A stretch of DNA of 64,000 nt from Afifella sp. IM 167. GTDB taxonomy: Bacteria > Pseudomonadota > Alphaproteobacteria > Rhizobiales > Afifellaceae. This document shows, in pieces, positions 51,705 through 60,551 of this stretch (positions are counted from its first letter, which is position 1; each line of letters begins with the position of its first letter). Both the position numbers and the translations under genes were made by a program. The notes under the pieces are model-generated. The model was not told the origin of the DNA. It searched no databases and was given only the letters and a program-made list of their open reading frames with translations. The stretch lies in contig NZ_NSLC01000001.1 in the NCBI RefSeq assembly GCF_020144925.1, positions 310,001 through 374,000 on the forward strand. Reading direction: 5' to 3'.

Positions 51705-53516
51705 GTGGCCTATCTCAAGTCCCTGCGGCCGATCTTCGCCTTCGTCGCGATCTATTTCGGCATCGCGCTCTTCATCGAGAACCAGTACTACCAGCTGATG
51801 ATCACGCTTGTTCTGGTGTGGGCCATCTTCGGCCTCTCCTGGAACATGCTGAGCGGCTATACCGGTCTCATCTCCTTCGGCCACGCCGCCTTCTTCGGCA
51901 TCGGCGCCTACACCACCGCGCTCGGCCAGATCCATTTCGGCCTGTCGCCCTGGGTGCTCCTGCCGATCGCCACCGCCTTCGGCGCGCTGGCCGGCCTGCT
52001 CGTCGGCATCCCGACCTTCCGCCTGCGCGGCCATTACTTCGCGCTGTCGATGCTCGCCTACCCGCTCGCCATGCTCTACGTCTTCGAATGGCTGGGCTAC
52101 CAGGAGGTGACGCTGCCGCTGGTGCGGGATCATCCCGCCCTCTACATGCAGTTCTCCGACCACCGCATCTACACGCTGCTCGCGCTGGCGATGCTCGTCG
52201 TCGTGGTGATGATCACCCGCTGGGTGGAGCGCACCCGCTTCGGCATCTCGCTCATCTCCATCAAGCAGAACGAGGCGGCGGCCGAGGCGGCCGGCATCAA
52301 CACGCTCGCCTGGAAGCTGAAGGCGATCGCCGTTTCCGGCGCCATCGCCGGCGCCGCCGGCGCCTTCTACGCCGTCGTCCTCCTCGTCGTCACGCCGGTC
52401 TCCGTCTTCGGCATGCTCGTCTCCGCGCAGGCGCTGACGGTGGCGATGTTCGGCGGCGTCGGCACCGTCTGGGGCCCGATCATCGGCGCCGCCTTCCTCA
52501 TCCCCGTCGGCGAGATCCTGCACGCCGAGTTCGGCACCTTCATCCCCGGCATCCAGGGCGTCATCTACGGCCTTGCCATCATCATCATCATCATCGTCGC
52601 TCCGGAGGGCGTCTTCTGGAAGGCGCGCGACATCCTCGCCAATCGAAGGGCGGCAAGGGCGCGGCGCGAAGCGGCCGATCCCGCCGCCATGCCCTGCCCT
52701 GAAAAGAGCGAGCCCTCTCCCTTCCCCGCCGCCGAGGCCGATGCCGCCGAGGAGGCCGTCGCAGAACACACCGTCTCCGACGAAATCGTCCTCGACGTGC
52801 GCGGCGTCTCCAAGAGCTTCGGCGGCCTGAAGGCGGTCGACAACGTCTCCTTCGAAGTCAGGAAGGGCATGATCCTCGGGATCATCGGCCCGAACGGCGC
52901 CGGCAAGACCACCCTCTTCAACCTCCTCAACGGTTTCCTGAAGCCGGATGAGGGCGACGTCGTCGTCAACGGAAGAAGCCTCGTCGGGCGCAAGCCGCAC
53001 GTGCTCGCCGCCGCCGGCGTCGGGCGAACCTTCCAGGTGATGCGCCCCTTCGCGCGCATGAGCGTGGAGGAGAATGTGCGCGTCGGCGCCTTCGTCCGTG
53101 CCCGGAACGGCGAGCACGCCGACGCACTCGCCCGCGAGGCGGTGGAGAAGGCCGGGCTTTCGGAGATTGCCGGCCGCCGCGCCTCGGAGCTGACGACGAA
53201 GGAGCTCCGCCTGATGGAGCTGGCCCGGGCGCTTGCCGGCCAGCCGCAGCTCCTCCTCCTTGACGAGACTCTCGCCGGCCTTGGCCATGGCGAGGTGGGC
53301 GACGTCGTCGCCGTCGTCCGCCGCCTGGTCAGGGAGGGCATGACCATCGTCATCATCGAACACACGATGCAGGCCATGGTGCGCCTCGTCGACCGCTTCG
53401 TCGTGCTCGACCACGGCGCCGTCCTGACCACCGGCAGCCCCGAGGAAGTCACCAAGGATCCCAAGGTGATCGAGGCCTATCTCGGCAAGAAATGGATGGC
53501 CCATGCTGAAAGTTGA
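51705..53516 (+). CDS. fused LivM permease - LivG ATPase
   Basis: 603 residues. Residues about 1-315 are a LivM permease (SGYTGLISFGHAAFFGIGAY, then MFGGVGTVWGPIIGAAFLIP). After a linker of about 50 residues the LivG-type ATPase begins near 365: IIGPNGAGKTTLFNLLNGFL as Walker A, and LLLDETLAGLGHGEVGDVV as Walker B. The signature position reads SELTTKELRLMELARALA, so the LSGGQ glycines are missing. In ordinary Liv operons these are two genes. Start GTG; overlaps livF by 14 bases. Confidence 0.9.
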   Translation: MAYLKSLRPIFAFVAIYFGIALFIENQYYQLMITLVLVWAIFGLSWNMLSGYTGLISFGHAAFFGIGAYTTALGQIHFGLSPWVLLPIATAFGALAGLLVGIPTFRLRGHYFALSMLAYPLAMLYVFEWLGYQEVTLPLVRDHPALYMQFSDHRIYTLLALAMLVVVVMITRWVERTRFGISLISIKQNEAAAEAAGINTLAWKLKAIAVSGAIAGAAGAFYAVVLLVVTPVSVFGMLVSAQALTVAMFGGVGTVWGPIIGAAFLIPVGEILHAEFGTFIPGIQGVIYGLAIIIIIIVAPEGVFWKARDILANRRAARARREAADPAAMPCPEKSEPSPFPAAEADAAEEAVAEHTVSDEIVLDVRGVSKSFGGLKAVDNVSFEVRKGMILGIIGPNGAGKTTLFNLLNGFLKPDEGDVVVNGRSLVGRKPHVLAAAGVGRTFQVMRPFARMSVEENVRVGAFVRARNGEHADALAREAVEKAGLSEIAGRRASELTTKELRLMELARALAGQPQLLLLDETLAGLGHGEVGDVVAVVRRLVREGMTIVIIEHTMQAMVRLVDRFVVLDHGAVLTTGSPEEVTKDPKVIEAYLGKKWMAHAES

Positions 53517-54210
53517 GAGCCTCTCGGCCGGCTATTCCGCGGTCCCCGTCCTCAACGAGCTGTCGATCAGCGTCGAGGCCGGCGAGTTCGTCTCCATCGT
53601 CGGCCCGAACGGAGCCGGCAAGACGACCCTCTTCAAGACGATCTCCGGCGTCGTTCCGGCGATGTCGGGCCGCATCCTGTGGGATGGCGAGGACCTCCTC
53701 GCCTGCCCGCCCTGGCAGCGCGCCCATCTCGGCCTCGCCCATGTGCCGGAAGGCCGGCAGGTGTTTCCCTCGCTGAGCGTCATCGAAAATCTGGAGCTCG
53801 GCGCCTATCCGGAGACGGGCCGGCGCGAATGGGAGCGCAACATCGAGCGCATCTACGCCTGGATGCCCGTGCTGAAGGAACGCCGCAACCAGCTCGCCGG
53901 AACGCTGTCGGGCGGCGAGCAGCAGATGGTCGCCGTCGGCCGCGGCCTCGCCTCCTCGCCCAAGCTCCTGATGCTCGACGAGCCCTCCATGGGGCTCGCG
54001 CCGACGATCGCCGACTTCATCTTCGAGAAGCTGATGGAGATCCGCAAGCAATCCGGCCTGACCATCCTGCTCGTGGAGCAGCGCGTCGCCGAGGCCCTGC
54101 AATTCGCCGATCGCGGCTACGTCCTGGAGACCGGCCGCGTCGTGCTGGAAGGCACCACGAAGACCCTCATGTCGGACGACCGAGTCCGGCAAGCCTATCT
54201 TGGCATGTGA
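53503..54210 (+). CDS. livF: branched-chain amino acid-type ABC ATPase (LivF family)
   Basis: 235 residues. Walker A VGPNGAGKTTLFKTI, signature LSGGEQQMVAVGRGLA, Walker B LLMLDEPSMGLAP. It has the LivF-specific region GRQVFPSLSVIENLELGAY. Its ATG lies within the end of the LivM-LivG gene. Confidence 0.93.
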   Translation: MLKVESLSAGYSAVPVLNELSISVEAGEFVSIVGPNGAGKTTLFKTISGVVPAMSGRILWDGEDLLACPPWQRAHLGLAHVPEGRQVFPSLSVIENLELGAYPETGRREWERNIERIYAWMPVLKERRNQLAGTLSGGEQQMVAVGRGLASSPKLLMLDEPSMGLAPTIADFIFEKLMEIRKQSGLTILLVEQRVAEALQFADRGYVLETGRVVLEGTTKTLMSDDRVRQAYLGM

Positions 54211-54265
54211 TGCCAGGACGAACCGCCTGAAGCGCGGAAAACATGAAGAACCGGGAGGAAGAAAC

Positions 54266-55486
54266 ATGCCTGGATTGACACGCAGAACCCTGGCGACGGC
54301 GGCCGCCCTCATGCCGCTTCTGGGTTTCCAGATGACGACCAGCGCCAGCGCGCAGGACAAGGTGCAGGTGGGCCTTCTGGCACCGCTTTCCGGCCTCTAC
54401 GCCCGGCCCGGACAGGTGATGAAGATGGGCGCCGAGATGGCCGTGAAGGACATCAACGACGAGGGCGGCATCGCCTGCATGAACGGCGCCAAGCTCGACC
54501 TCGTCGTGCTCGATTCCGGCGACACCACGGAGAAGGCGAAGAACGCCGCCCAGCGCATGGTCGCCGAGCATCCCGACCTCGTCGCCGCCACCGGCTCCTA
54601 TCTCTCCTCCTTCACCCTGGCGGTGACCGAGGTGACGGAGCGCGCCGACCTGCCGATGCTCACCCTCTCCTATTCCGACCTCATCACCGAGCGCGGCTTC
54701 CACAACGTCTTCCAGACCTCGGCGACTGCGGGCTCGCAGGCGAGCATCGCCCTGCCGACCATCATGAACCTGGCCGAGAGCGCCTCCGGCAAGCGGCCGA
54801 AGACGGTCGCCATCATCACCGACAACACCGCCGCCTCGGTCGCCTCGGTGAAGGCGATGAAGGAGGGCCTCCTCGACAAGGTCGGCCTCGATCTCGTCTT
54901 CGAGGAGGTGTTCACGCCGCCTCTCGTCGATGCGAGCTCCCTCGTGCAGCAGCTGCGCGCCCGCCGTCCGGACCTTCTCTTCTTCCTGCCGACGGTGATC
55001 TCGGACGCCAAGCTGATCCTGGAGAAGATGAACGAGTTCAACGTCAAGATCCCGACCATCTCCTTCGGCATCGCCATCGCCGAGCCCGACGTGCTCAACA
55101 CCATCAGCCCGGATCTCATCAACGGCGTCATGTCGGCGGTCGCCAACTGGGGCGCCAAGGGCCAGGAAGACCTGATCGCGCGGCTGAAGAAGGAATACGG
55201 CGAGCCTTGGATGACGCAGAACGCCATCTCCACCTATGGCGATATGTGGGTGATCAAGGCGGCGCTGGAAGATGCCTGCAAGCCTGACCGCAAGGCCGTC
55301 GCCGAGGCGCTGCGCAAGATGGATGGCGGCCCCTCGCGCTACTATCCGGGCGGCGAACTGAAGTTCGACGAGATGGGCCGCCGCGTCGGCGCGGGCCTCA
55401 CCATCATCCAGTGGCAGGACGGCGTTCCCGTCACCGTCTTCCCGGACGACCTCGCCCTCGCCAAGCCGATCTGGCCCGGCAACTGA
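54266..55486 (+). CDS. Liv-type ABC substrate-binding protein
   Basis: 406 residues with an N-terminal export signal (LTRRTLATAAALMPLLGFQM), probably Tat, cleaved near ASAQD. The mature chain is a type I periplasmic-binding protein (VGLLAPLSGLYARPGQVMKM, AAQRMVAEHPDLVAATGSYL). ATG 54266 is preceded by GGAGGAAG. It completes the importer made of the livH, fused livM-livG and livF genes; the ligand is unknown. Confidence 0.9.
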   Translation: MPGLTRRTLATAAALMPLLGFQMTTSASAQDKVQVGLLAPLSGLYARPGQVMKMGAEMAVKDINDEGGIACMNGAKLDLVVLDSGDTTEKAKNAAQRMVAEHPDLVAATGSYLSSFTLAVTEVTERADLPMLTLSYSDLITERGFHNVFQTSATAGSQASIALPTIMNLAESASGKRPKTVAIITDNTAASVASVKAMKEGLLDKVGLDLVFEEVFTPPLVDASSLVQQLRARRPDLLFFLPTVISDAKLILEKMNEFNVKIPTISFGIAIAEPDVLNTISPDLINGVMSAVANWGAKGQEDLIARLKKEYGEPWMTQNAISTYGDMWVIKAALEDACKPDRKAVAEALRKMDGGPSRYYPGGELKFDEMGRRVGAGLTIIQWQDGVPVTVFPDDLALAKPIWPGN

Positions 55487-55596
55487 TCGATACGAATGAC
55501 CTGCCATCCGGCGATCGCGCCGGATGGCCCCCCGCGCCTTCCCGGCGCCTTCCAAAGACCCATCCCCGCCAGACCCATCCCAGGAAGGAATGTCAG

Positions 55597-55980
55597 ATGC
55601 ACAAGCAGACCTACGAGCGCGGCCTGGAAATCCGCAAATCGGTGCTCGGCGCCGAATTCGTGGAAAAATCGATCGCCAGCGCCGACGACTTCAACCTGCC
55701 CATGCAGGAGCTGGTCACCGAATATTGCTGGGGCGCTGTCTGGGGCCGCGAGGAGCTGCCGAAGAAGATCCGCTCGATGCTCAACCTTGCGATGATCAGC
55801 ACGCTGAACCGGCCGCACGAACTGAAGATGCATATCCGCGGCGCGCTCAGAAACGGCGTCACCAAGGAGGAAATCCGCGAGGTCTTCCTGCAGGTGGCGA
55901 TCTATGCGGGCGTGCCGGCGGCCGTCGATTCCTTCCGCATCGCCAGGGCCACCTTCGAGGAAGAAGCCGCGGGGAAATAG
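55597..55980 (+). CDS. carboxymuconolactone decarboxylase family protein
   Basis: 127 residues, PcaC-like (small all-helical AhpD fold). YCWGAVWGREELPKKIRSML and KMHIRGALRNGVTKEEIREV match the family; the AhpD CxxC pair is absent, so decarboxylase/isomerase or accessory chemistry is more likely than peroxidase activity. AGGAAGGAA lies seven bases before the ATG. It closes the catabolic operon. Confidence 0.88.
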   Translation: MHKQTYERGLEIRKSVLGAEFVEKSIASADDFNLPMQELVTEYCWGAVWGREELPKKIRSMLNLAMISTLNRPHELKMHIRGALRNGVTKEEIREVFLQVAIYAGVPAAVDSFRIARATFEEEAAGK

Positions 55981-56094
55981 GCCTCCCGGCAACGGCGAGG
56001 CGAGATCGGCTCCCGCCTCGTCCGGTCTGCGATGCCGCGCCGGGCTCAAAAACGGCCGCCTCGGCAGGAGGACCTGCCCTCTGGCCGAAGCGCT

Positions 56095-57201
56095 CTAGGG
56101 CTGGACCGGCATTCCGCCGGCAACGCCCGCCACGCCAGCCGCCCTTGCCGCTTGCGGCCCGCCATCCACAAGCCGGTCCGTGATCGCGGCCGAAAGCCAG
56201 ATCGCCGAAAGCGTCACCCAGGCGGTGAGCGCGATGACGGAGGCCCCGGTTACCCCCGCCCCGACGGCGCAGCCGCCGGCGAGCATGCCGCCGAAACCCA
56301 TCAGCGCGGCGCCGAGGAGATAGCGGCGCATCGAAGGCCCGTCCTTGAAGCCCTGGATCTCCAGTTCGCGGGTCAGGAGCGCGGCGAGGAAGGAGCCGAG
56401 GAAGACCCCCGGCACCAGCCCGACGTCGAAATCGAGCATCGTTCCGGGCGGCGACAGGAACAGCATCAGCGTATCGGCGGAAGGCCCGGTGAAGGTGACC
56501 CCCTCCACCTGCACGGGATCGAAGGCCTGATGCGACATGGAATCGGTGAACCACCAGGCGAGCGGAATGGCGAGGCCGACGCCGAGCGCCGAGACGCTGC
56601 GCCAGATGCCGGCCCGGCAGCGCACCGCCACCCAGATGCCGGCGGCCAGCCACATCAGTGCCAGCGCGATCGCCACCGTCCGCGACATGCCGAGGAAGGC
56701 GAGAAGATCGTTGCCGCCGATATCGGACGTGGTCAGGGTGGAGGCGATCCAGGCGCGCGAGGGCTCCAGGATGCCGCGAAGGCTCGCCTGCGCCACCACG
56801 GCGAAGACGAGGCCGGAAAGCAGCGCGCGCAGGTTACCGGTCGCCGAAAGCACCAGAAGCCGGCTGGCGCAGCCGCGCGAAAGGATCATGCCGCAGCCGA
56901 ACATCACCCCGCCGATGGCCGCGCCGGCAAGGCTTTGCGGCGAGGCGAGCTGGCGCGCCTCGCCGAGACTGGCGAGATCGAAGGCGATGAGGAGCTGCGT
57001 GCCGAGCACGGCCGCGGAGAAGGCGAGGAGCCAGACGGCGAGCTTCGGCCCGGCCTTTCCGTGGGTGAACTCGATCGCCGCGGCGCGCAGGCAAAAGCGG
57101 CTCTGCTGCGCGAAGGCGCCGAAGACGAGGCCCACGAGCAGACCGCCGCCGACGAGGATCGTCGGTTCGGAGAATCTTTCGAGCAGGAATTGGAGATCCA
57201 T
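56095..57201 (-). CDS. YeeE/YedE family sulfur transporter (SoxT-like)
   Basis: 368 residues with about ten membrane helices. Conserved cysteines lie in QQSRFCLRAAAIEF, MFGCGMILSRGCASRLLV and LAGGCAVGAGVTGASV, the pattern of YeeE/TsuA thiosulfate carriers. The start is ATG 57201. It is divergent from the MBL-fold gene and lies inside the sox locus; a second YeeE-type gene is at 58341. SoxT1A/SoxT1B of Hyphomicrobium denitrificans are the likely counterparts (recalled, not compared). Confidence 0.85.
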   Translation of the reverse strand: MDLQFLLERFSEPTILVGGGLLVGLVFGAFAQQSRFCLRAAAIEFTHGKAGPKLAVWLLAFSAAVLGTQLLIAFDLASLGEARQLASPQSLAGAAIGGVMFGCGMILSRGCASRLLVLSATGNLRALLSGLVFAVVAQASLRGILEPSRAWIASTLTTSDIGGNDLLAFLGMSRTVAIALALMWLAAGIWVAVRCRAGIWRSVSALGVGLAIPLAWWFTDSMSHQAFDPVQVEGVTFTGPSADTLMLFLSPPGTMLDFDVGLVPGVFLGSFLAALLTRELEIQGFKDGPSMRRYLLGAALMGFGGMLAGGCAVGAGVTGASVIALTAWVTLSAIWLSAAITDRLVDGGPQAARAAGVAGVAGGMPVQP

Positions 57202-57302
57202 GGCCTGTTCGTCTCGTCCTCGATGTCTGGACCAGCCCGAGGCGCCACCCGCCCCAGGGCTCAACCTGAGCGCGTATGATTGGAGCCCCCCGCCCCTGCC
57301 GC

Positions 57303-57360
57303 ATTGACGTCAATCAAGATGGAAGCAAGAATTCATATAAATAAGCCTATGTGAGAATTC
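57303..57360. promoter_or_regulatory. divergent control region of soxT-like and MBL genes
   Basis: A perfect 12-base palindrome ATTGACGTCAAT at 57303-57314 is followed by two GAATTC copies at 57329-57334 and 57355-57360, which bracket an AT-rich core. The region separates the divergent YeeE and MBL genes and is a plausible target of the SoxR-type regulator. Confidence 0.5.
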
Positions 57361-57374
57361 CAGGGAGGAAGCCG

Positions 57375-58319
57375 GTGAGAACGCTCGCAGAGACAACGCG
57401 TCGCGAATTTCTGGCCGGGGCGGCCGCCGTCGCCGCGGCGGGCCTGGCGGCCCGGCCCGGCAGAGCGCTGGCGGCGCCGGCGGCAAACGCGCTGAAGCTC
57501 GGCGAGGCGGAGGTCACCGTTCTTTCGGACGGCACGCTCACCCTGCCGATGGATTTCGTCCTGCCGGAGACGGAAAGGAGCGAGATCGAAGCCCTTCTCG
57601 CGCCGCGCGGCATCGCCACGGACGCGCTGAGACCCGACCTCAACGTCACGCTCCTGAGGACGCCGGACCGGCTCATCCTTTTCGACGCCGGCTCCGGCCC
57701 GCATTTCCAGGACACCGCCGGGCGCCTGCCGGAAAGCCTCGCCGGCGCCGGCATCGACCCCTCAGAAATCACCGATATCGTCTTCACCCACGGCCATCCC
57801 GACCATCTGTGGGGCGTCGTCGACGATTTCGACGAACGCGTCTTTCCCGAGGCGACCCACTGGATGCCGCAGGATGAATGGGCCTATTGGCGCGACGAGG
57901 CCACGCTTGCCGCCACGCCCGAGGCCCGCAAGAGCTTCGTCGTCGGGGCGCGCTCGCGCATGGAAGCGATCGAGGACCTCGTCCAGCTCGTCCAGCCCGG
58001 CGACGAATTGCCGGGCGGCATCGAGGCGATGGCGACGGTCGGTCATACGCCCGGCCACACCTCCTACATCCTCCATGGCGGCGGCGAGAGCCTGCTCGTC
58101 ACCGGCGATGCGCTGACCAACCACCTCATCTCCTTCGAGCGCCCGCTCTGGCATTCCGGCACCGACCACGATCCGGAGACGGCGGCGAAGACGCGCCTGC
58201 GGCTGCTCGACCGGATCGCCGCGGACCGGATGCGCATCATCGGCTACCACCTGCCGCAGCCCGGCATCGGCACGGCGGAAAGGAAGGACGCGGCCTACCG
58301 CTTCGTGCCGGCGGCCTGA
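57375..58319 (+). CDS. exported metallo-beta-lactamase-fold hydrolase
   Basis: 314 residues from GTG 57375, chosen for GGGAGGA at 57363-57369; an upstream GTG at 57351 lacks a site. A Tat signal (TTRREFLAGAAAVAAAGLAA) precedes the MBL fold with metal ligands HGHPDH (in TDIVFTHGHPDHLWG), GHTPGH and GDAL. Periplasmic MBL proteins such as SoxH accompany some sox clusters; the exact role in thiosulfate metabolism is not settled. Confidence 0.85.
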   Translation: MRTLAETTRREFLAGAAAVAAAGLAARPGRALAAPAANALKLGEAEVTVLSDGTLTLPMDFVLPETERSEIEALLAPRGIATDALRPDLNVTLLRTPDRLILFDAGSGPHFQDTAGRLPESLAGAGIDPSEITDIVFTHGHPDHLWGVVDDFDERVFPEATHWMPQDEWAYWRDEATLAATPEARKSFVVGARSRMEAIEDLVQLVQPGDELPGGIEAMATVGHTPGHTSYILHGGGESLLVTGDALTNHLISFERPLWHSGTDHDPETAAKTRLRLLDRIAADRMRIIGYHLPQPGIGTAERKDAAYRFVPAA

Positions 58320-58340
58320 CGCGGGCCTGACGCCGGGCGG

Positions 58341-59435
58341 CTATTCAGCCGGCAGCTTCGGATGCGAGCGGAAGGGCGCCAGCGGAGAGCCTTCCAGGAG
58401 CCAGCCGAGCCCCATCTTGGCGCCGACAACGATGGAGATCATGACGATCGGGGCCGAAAGGGCGAGGACGGAAACGGCCGAAACGCCCTGCCCGATCGTG
58501 CAGCCCATGGCGGCGACGCCGCCGACTCCCATCAGCGTGCCGCCGAGAAGATGGCGGCCGAGCTCGCGCGCGTCGTCGCAGGCCTCCCAGCGCACCTCCT
58601 GGTGCCGCCAGGCGCCGAGCGCGGCTCCCGCCAGCGTGCCGACGACGAGGCCGACCCCGTAATCCGGCAGGTCGCCGGTAAACGTGATCATCTGCAGGAT
58701 CGTGTCGCCGACGGGGACGACGAAGGAGCCCGCCTCGATCTGCACCGGCCCGAAAGCGTGGCCCGCCGCGAAGGTGGTCGCCAGCCAGCCGAAGGCGATG
58801 ACGAAGCCGATCCCCGTGCCGGCGAGGATCTGCCGGCCCTTGCCGCGATAGGCCCGGTCCTTGAAGACCCAGAAGAGCATCGCCGCCGCCGCGGCCGCCG
58901 CGACGGGAAGACGAAGATCGAGGCCGATCAGGGCCGAAGCGAGGCTGCCGAGCGACTGGTCGCCGGCAAAGGAAAGGTCGAGCGCCATGTCGTCGACGAG
59001 GAGGATGCGCGCCTTGCCGAGGATGCCGCGCTGCGTGGCGAGCGCGGCAAGCCCCAGAGCCGTCAGCACGACGAGCGAGCGCAGGCTGCCCCCGCCGAGG
59101 CGGATGACGGCGCCGAAGCCGCAGGTGCCGACGAGCGCCATGCCGAAGCCGAAGAGAAGCCCGCCGCCGATGGCGCCGCTGAGGCCGAAGGCCGGGGAAA
59201 GATAGAAGGAGCGGGAAGGTTCGACGAGGCCGGCGAAGGCCATCGCCTGCGTGGCGACGAGCGCTGCTGCGGCGGCGAGCACCCAGGTCCTGAGGCCGGT
59301 GCCGTCGCCCGCATACCAGTAGCGCTCCAGCGCCGAGAGCGTGCAGAACCGGCTGACCCGGGCCGCATAGCCGAGAACGATGCCGGCGGCGAGGCCGGCG
59401 AACGGCAGCCATAGCTGCGCGTCGAGCCCGTCCAT
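58341..59435 (-). CDS. YeeE/YedE family sulfur transporter (second SoxT-like)
   Basis: 364 residues, about ten helices. Conserved cysteine motifs: RVSRFCTLSALERYWY, VGTCGFGAV and AMGCTIGQGVSAVSV. The start at 59435 sits eight bases after GGGGAG; an ATG at 59441 is too close to it. It is clearly paralogous in fold to the protein at 56095 but diverged in sequence. One of the two may import a sulfur compound and the other may signal its presence to the SoxR regulator, as proposed for SoxT pairs. Confidence 0.84.
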   Translation of the reverse strand: MDGLDAQLWLPFAGLAAGIVLGYAARVSRFCTLSALERYWYAGDGTGLRTWVLAAAAALVATQAMAFAGLVEPSRSFYLSPAFGLSGAIGGGLLFGFGMALVGTCGFGAVIRLGGGSLRSLVVLTALGLAALATQRGILGKARILLVDDMALDLSFAGDQSLGSLASALIGLDLRLPVAAAAAAAMLFWVFKDRAYRGKGRQILAGTGIGFVIAFGWLATTFAAGHAFGPVQIEAGSFVVPVGDTILQMITFTGDLPDYGVGLVVGTLAGAALGAWRHQEVRWEACDDARELGRHLLGGTLMGVGGVAAMGCTIGQGVSAVSVLALSAPIVMISIVVGAKMGLGWLLEGSPLAPFRSHPKLPAE

Positions 59436-59538
59436 TCGCATTTCTCCCCGCCCGCCGCTTCGCGCGGCGGTTGTCGTTCAGGCGATGCTACGCCCGGCGG
59501 GAGAAATGGGCAAATGCCCGGGGCGCCAGGACGTGCGC

Positions 59539-59919
59539 CTAGGCCCCTTCCTTCTCCAGAACCGGGCGGCAGAAGAGATCGTAGAGGGCGCCGATGATGC
59601 GGGAGACCTCCTCGTCGGCGATGCTGTAGTAGATCATCCGCCCGTCGCGGCGCGTCGTCACGAGCCGGTCGAAGCGGAGCCGCGCCAGCTGCTGCGAGAC
59701 GGCGGCCTGCGGCATGGTCAGCATCTCCTCCAGCTCCGAGACCGATTTCTCGCCGTCGGAGAGAAGGCACAGGAGCAACAGGCGCGTCTCGTGGGACAGC
59801 GCCTTGAGGAGGTCGCTCGCCAGCCGCGCCTGCGCCACGAGCTGGTGCATGTCGGCCTGGGTCTTCGGCGGCTTGAGCTGCGTCAGCGTCTGGACGGAGC
59901 CCGCCTGCGCTTGGGTCAT
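59539..59919 (-). CDS. soxR: ArsR family sulfane-sulfur-responsive repressor (SoxR/SqrR/BigR type)
   Basis: 126 residues, single winged-helix domain (LKALSHETRLLLLCLLSDGE, MPQAAVSQQLARLRFDRLVT). Two cysteines, C51 and C117, are 66 residues apart, the same spacing as the persulfide/tetrasulfide pair of Rhodobacter SqrR, so it should release DNA on oxidation by sulfane sulfur. It lies next to soxS on the minus strand and divergent to soxVW. Confidence 0.88.
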   Translation of the reverse strand: MTQAQAGSVQTLTQLKPPKTQADMHQLVAQARLASDLLKALSHETRLLLLCLLSDGEKSVSELEEMLTMPQAAVSQQLARLRFDRLVTTRRDGRMIYYSIADEEVSRIIGALYDLFCRPVLEKEGA

Positions 59920-60031
59920 CTTGTTGAAATCCTGCTACGAGCCGGTTTGCCGGCCGTTTTGTTTTGCCCGCAGATGCGGGCTGATTTGCTCTGCAAAATT
60001 AATGCCATCGCCTCTGTCCGCAAGCGCCCGC

Positions 60032-60412
60032 CTACATCGAGGCAGGCGCCTTTCCGAGCTTTGCCAGCATTTCGGAAAACAGCGGCCAGAAGAATTCCTG
60101 CCCTGGATAGCCGCGCATCCGGTCGATCTCCACCCCTTCCTCCACCAGAACGAAGGTTGGCGTCAGCGCCTCGCGGGAGATGCCGGCAAGGTCGGCCGGC
60201 CAGGGCTCCGTCACGTCGACGAAGCGGATCGGAGCGCGCTGGCCCTCCTCGGTCCTGGCGTAGGCCGGGCCGATCTCGGCGTGCCAGCGCTGGCACCAGA
60301 CGCAGCCGGGCCGCTGCAGCATGAGAAGCTCGGCCGCCCTCGCCGTGCCGGCGCCCTGCGGGGCGAGGCCGAAAGCAAGGCCGAGAAGGAGAAGAGCGTA
60401 GAGGGACCGCAT
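60032..60412 (-). CDS. soxS: periplasmic thioredoxin SoxS
   Basis: 126 residues with a signal peptide cleaved near ARAAEL and a redox motif C37-V-W-C40. SoxS reduces and thereby reactivates SoxY. It is oriented with soxR; 139 bases separate it from the divergent soxV gene. Confidence 0.85.
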   Translation of the reverse strand: MRSLYALLLLGLAFGLAPQGAGTARAAELLMLQRPGCVWCQRWHAEIGPAYARTEEGQRAPIRFVDVTEPWPADLAGISREALTPTFVLVEEGVEIDRMRGYPGQEFFWPLFSEMLAKLGKAPASM

Positions 60413-60551
60413 CCTGCCTTTTCCGGAAATGGCCGCCTGCCACGGCCAGCGATGAATTTGACGATTGCAATATATAGATATTTCTGAATACTTCCATCCC
60501 CAACAACCAGGGCGCCGCGACAGACGGCGCGAGGAAGGGGCGGGGTCAGAA
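60413..60551. promoter_or_regulatory. divergent soxS-soxV promoter region
   Basis: An AT-rich island at 60469-60491 (AATATATAGATATTTCTG) stands between soxS and soxV and is the likely binding site of SoxR. No internal gene is present. Confidence 0.5.

Noticed and set aside
51600-53504. A 634-codon minus-strand frame opposite the LivM-LivG gene
   Set aside because: Low-complexity Asp/Gly/Arg content, antisense to a gene with full ABC motifs.
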